Part shown: positions 19,628 to 21,140 of the stretch, piece by piece
How the letters are laid out: each line of letters opens with the position of its first letter
How positions within the stretch are numbered: the stretch's first letter is position 1
DNA from: Saccoglossus kowalevskii
Lineage: Eukaryota > Hemichordata > Enteropneusta > Harrimaniidae
Direction of reading: 5' to 3'
Assembly (NCBI RefSeq): GCF_000003605.2
Contig: NW_003112485.1
Span: forward strand, 169,673 to 190,812
Length of the DNA: 21,140 bases
The notes under the pieces: generated by a model
Database searches by the model: none
Seen by the model: only the letters and a program-made list of their open reading frames with translations
Told to the model about the DNA's origin: nothing
Position numbers and translations under genes: made by a program

Positions 19628-19770
19628 ATGGTGAGCAAACCACCACTAGTATGTCTAGATGACTACGAAGACTACGCAACAACTCAGTTAGATCAAGTCA
19701 CACTAGGATTTTTTAAGTGTGGAGCTGACGAAGAGATTAGTCGCGATGAAAACAGAAAAGCTTTTTCAAG
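19628..19770 (+). CDS. HAO1/HAO2: 2-hydroxyacid oxidase, first coding exon (HAO1/HAO2-like)
   Basis: The exon encodes the N-terminus of an FMN-dependent (S)-2-hydroxyacid oxidase, a peroxisomal enzyme that oxidises glycolate or longer 2-hydroxy acids to 2-oxo acids and makes H2O2. The 47 complete codons begin MVSKPPLVCLDDYEDYA and end with DENRKAFS plus two bases of an Arg codon. This aligns without gaps to vertebrate HAO1 (ICINDYEQHA ... SGANDEE ... AFSR) and HAO2 (PLVCLADFKAHA ... QL ... ENIAAFKR), as I recall those sequences. The ATG has A at -3 and G at +4, and the N-terminal length fits the family. The exon ends at CAAG|GTAAAT, a phase-2 donor. The position of HAO1 Tyr26, a substrate-contacting residue, is Phe28 here, as in HAO2. 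A phylogeny of the full gene would decide the subtype. The remaining ~320 residues, with the FMN barrel, catalytic His and peroxisomal signal, lie beyond the window. Confidence 0.88.
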
Positions 19771-19880
19771 GTAAATGTCACATTATATGCATTATGTTTA
19801 ATGTACTTAAATAACATGGACGTGAGATATGTCGTCTAAATGTGCAACTATTTGTATAGTCGTTCAACATTAAGAAGATT

Positions 19881-20027
19881 ATACAAATGTTCACCTCGAC
19901 ATAGGTGGACATACAGTTTTAGCGACCCGAAGAGCTAATTGCCAACCGAGGCGAAGCCGAGGTTGACAATGGGCTCCGAGGGTTGCAAAATATGTATGTC
20001 CGCCTCTGTCAGGGTGTACATTTGTAT
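19881..20027. mobile_element. 147-bp foldback element with GCGAAGC tip
   Basis: The whole segment is one long imperfect hairpin. The left arm (19881-19928: ATACAAATGTTCACCT ... AGGTGGACATACAG ... GACCC) pairs with the right arm (19980-20027: GGGTTGC ... TGTATGTCCGCCT ... ACATTTGTAT) at most positions. The pairing continues inward through GAGCTAATTGCCAACC/GGTTGACAATGGGCTC. The tip is CCGAGGCGAAGCCGAGG: GGC-GAA-GCC with flanking GA/GA that can form tandem sheared G-A pairs. There is no coding capacity. No clear target-site duplication is visible. It is probably a foldback or MITE-type element in the oxidase intron. A second copy lacking the outer left arm lies at 20135-20260. Confidence 0.7.
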
Positions 20028-20368
20028 TATTATACCGAATAAATTTAAAAACAGAAATTATCGCAATCAATCATGGCAATCGTCCAGGTCACGCTCGTAG
20101 AGCTAAATGCATGTATGAACACAAATATACAAGTTAGGTGGACATACAGTTTTAGCGACCCGAAGAGCTAATTGCCAACCGAGGCGAAGCCGAGGTTGAC
20201 AATGGGCTCCGAGGGTTGCAAAATATGTATGTCCGCCTCTGTCAGGGTGTACATTTGTATTATTATACCGAATAAATTTAAAAACAGAAATTATCGCAAT
20301 CAATCATGGCAATCGTCCAGGTCACGCTCGTAGAGCTAAATGCATGTATGAACACAAATATACAAGTT
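19902..20368. repeat. Exact 233-bp tandem duplication
   Basis: The 233 bp at 19902-20134 are repeated immediately at 20135-20367, with one further matching base, and I see no difference between the copies. Each unit starts at TAGGTGGACATACAG inside the left arm of the foldback, runs through the hairpin tip and right arm, and adds about 107 bp of flanking DNA ending ATATACAAGT. The minus-strand 66-codon frame at 20103-20303 is only a translation of this unit. Perfect identity implies a very recent event, gene conversion or an assembly duplication. Confidence 0.95.
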
Positions 20369-20571
20369 GAAAGAGTAGTGATTGAATTTTATTGAGTTCT
20401 ATCATGGATGCCTTTTTACTTTCATGGTTGATAAACCTAACCTAATTTCAACAGCTTCAGCTTGGTGAAGAATTGATTTTTACAAACACATCCAGCGCCA
20501 TCCAGTATGCAGCTATAGGCTACACTGCGTTCCAGCTCGCATTAGAACACTGAAACATTAACCCACTATGA

Positions 20572-21140
20572 TCTCTCACTATTATTATCATTCTGACTCA
20601 CAATTGTTTCTCATCATTGTTATTCTGACGCACAATTGTCTCTCATTATTGTTTTTCTGACTCAGATTTGTCTCTCATCATTGTTATTTTGACTAACAAT
20701 CGTCTCTTACTATTGTTATTTTGACCCTTTTTTGTTTCTCACTGTAGTTATTCTGACTCACAATTGTCTTACACTATTGTTATTTTCACTCACAATTGTC
20801 TATTACTATTGTTATTCTGACTCACTATTGTTATTCTCACTCACAATTGTCTCGTACTATTGTTATTCTGACTCACAGTTGTCTATCACAATAGTTATTC
20901 TGATTCACTATTGTTATTCTGACTCACAATTGCCTCTCACTATTGTTATTCTGACTCGTTTTTGTTTCTCATTGTAGTTATTTTGACTCACAATTGTTTC
21001 GCATTATTGTTATTCTGACTCACAATTGTTTCTCACTATTGTTATTTTCACTTACAATTGTCTCTTACTATTGTTATTCTGACTCACAGTTGTCTATCAC
21101 AATAGTTATTCTGACTCACTATTGTTATTCTGACTCACAA
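20572..21140. repeat. 32-bp minisatellite with higher-order structure
   Basis: About 16 units of a 32-bp sequence close to CTCTCACTATTGTTATTCTG followed by ACTCACAATTGT, running past the window end. Some units carry an extra 19 bp (a second ACTATTGTTATTCTGACTC-type part), making 51-bp units. Variant units recur in order: CACAGTTGTCTATCACAATA at 20874 and 21085 (211 bp apart), and TTTGTTTCTCA(C/T)TGTAGTTA at 20731 and 20961 (230 bp apart). The array therefore has a higher-order period of about six units plus one or two 19-bp inserts. The 81-codon frame 20732-20977 is a by-product. Confidence 0.95.

Larger units (their letters stand above)
19771..21140 (+). other. Intron 1 of the hydroxyacid oxidase gene (partial)
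   Basis: It starts with the donor GTAAATGT at 19771 and does not end in the window. No exon encoding the expected next segment (Trp/Leu-rich, then PRML-like) is found. Most of it is repeat: the foldback, the 233-bp tandem duplication and the 32-bp minisatellite are listed separately. The part between them (20369-20571) shows nothing recognisable. Confidence 0.7.

Noticed and set aside
20103-20303. 66-codon minus-strand frame
   Set aside because: It is the translation of the foldback and its tandem copy.
20732-20977. 81-codon plus-strand frame rich in Leu, Tyr, Cys and Ser
   Set aside because: A by-product of the 32-bp minisatellite.
20572-21140. 32-bp repeats considered as a CRISPR array
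   Set aside because: Units are head-to-tail without spacers, degenerate, and lie in a eukaryotic intron.
19771-21140. Search for the second coding exon of the oxidase
   Set aside because: No stretch encodes the expected continuation, and the intron runs beyond the window.

Overview
The window looks like non-coding DNA from an AT-rich metazoan genome, probably a marine invertebrate, although the species cannot be fixed from this sequence. The evidence is the absence of long ORFs over about 19.6 kb, the abundance of microsatellites, minisatellites and small foldback or inverted-repeat elements, a 50-N assembly gap, and one recognisable split gene with a eukaryotic splice donor. There is no sign of bacterial gene organisation, CRISPR, rRNA or a convincing tRNA.

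The one secure host gene is at the right end on the + strand. Bases 19628-19770 are the first coding exon of a peroxisomal FMN-dependent 2-hydroxyacid oxidase (HAO1/HAO2 family), ending at a GT donor after a conserved AFS-R. Its intron 1 fills the rest of the window and is rich in repeats. It holds a long foldback hairpin element (19881-20027), an exact 233-bp tandem duplication that cuts through that element (19902-20368), and a 32-bp minisatellite with higher-order structure (20572 to the end, and beyond), most of whose units carry an AP-1 core.

The left 19 kb is intergenic DNA or a very long intron. It holds two related TTAA-flanked MITEs in opposite orientation (4871-4989 and about 17168-17280), an older inverted-repeat element (685-856), several degenerate tandem repeats (3909-4097, 6349-6400, 14323-14440), a clean 20-bp array (16411-16500), and three simple-sequence arrays: (AC)n(AT)n next to the gap, (ATACAT)n and (CACTG)n. 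A fossil Ty3/Gypsy integrase fragment lies on the minus strand at 15900-16235.

The most interesting regulatory-looking material is a pair of perfect CArG boxes 21 bp apart (14556-14586), the 20-bp array repeating AGGTCA nuclear-receptor half-sites, a further AGGTCA cluster less than 1 kb upstream of the oxidase exon, and two identical 11-mers containing a full CRE palindrome. All of these are motif matches read by eye, and their function is inference. I did not find a coherent new multi-gene system. The most unusual structure is the GCGAAGC-tipped foldback and its duplication inside the oxidase intron.
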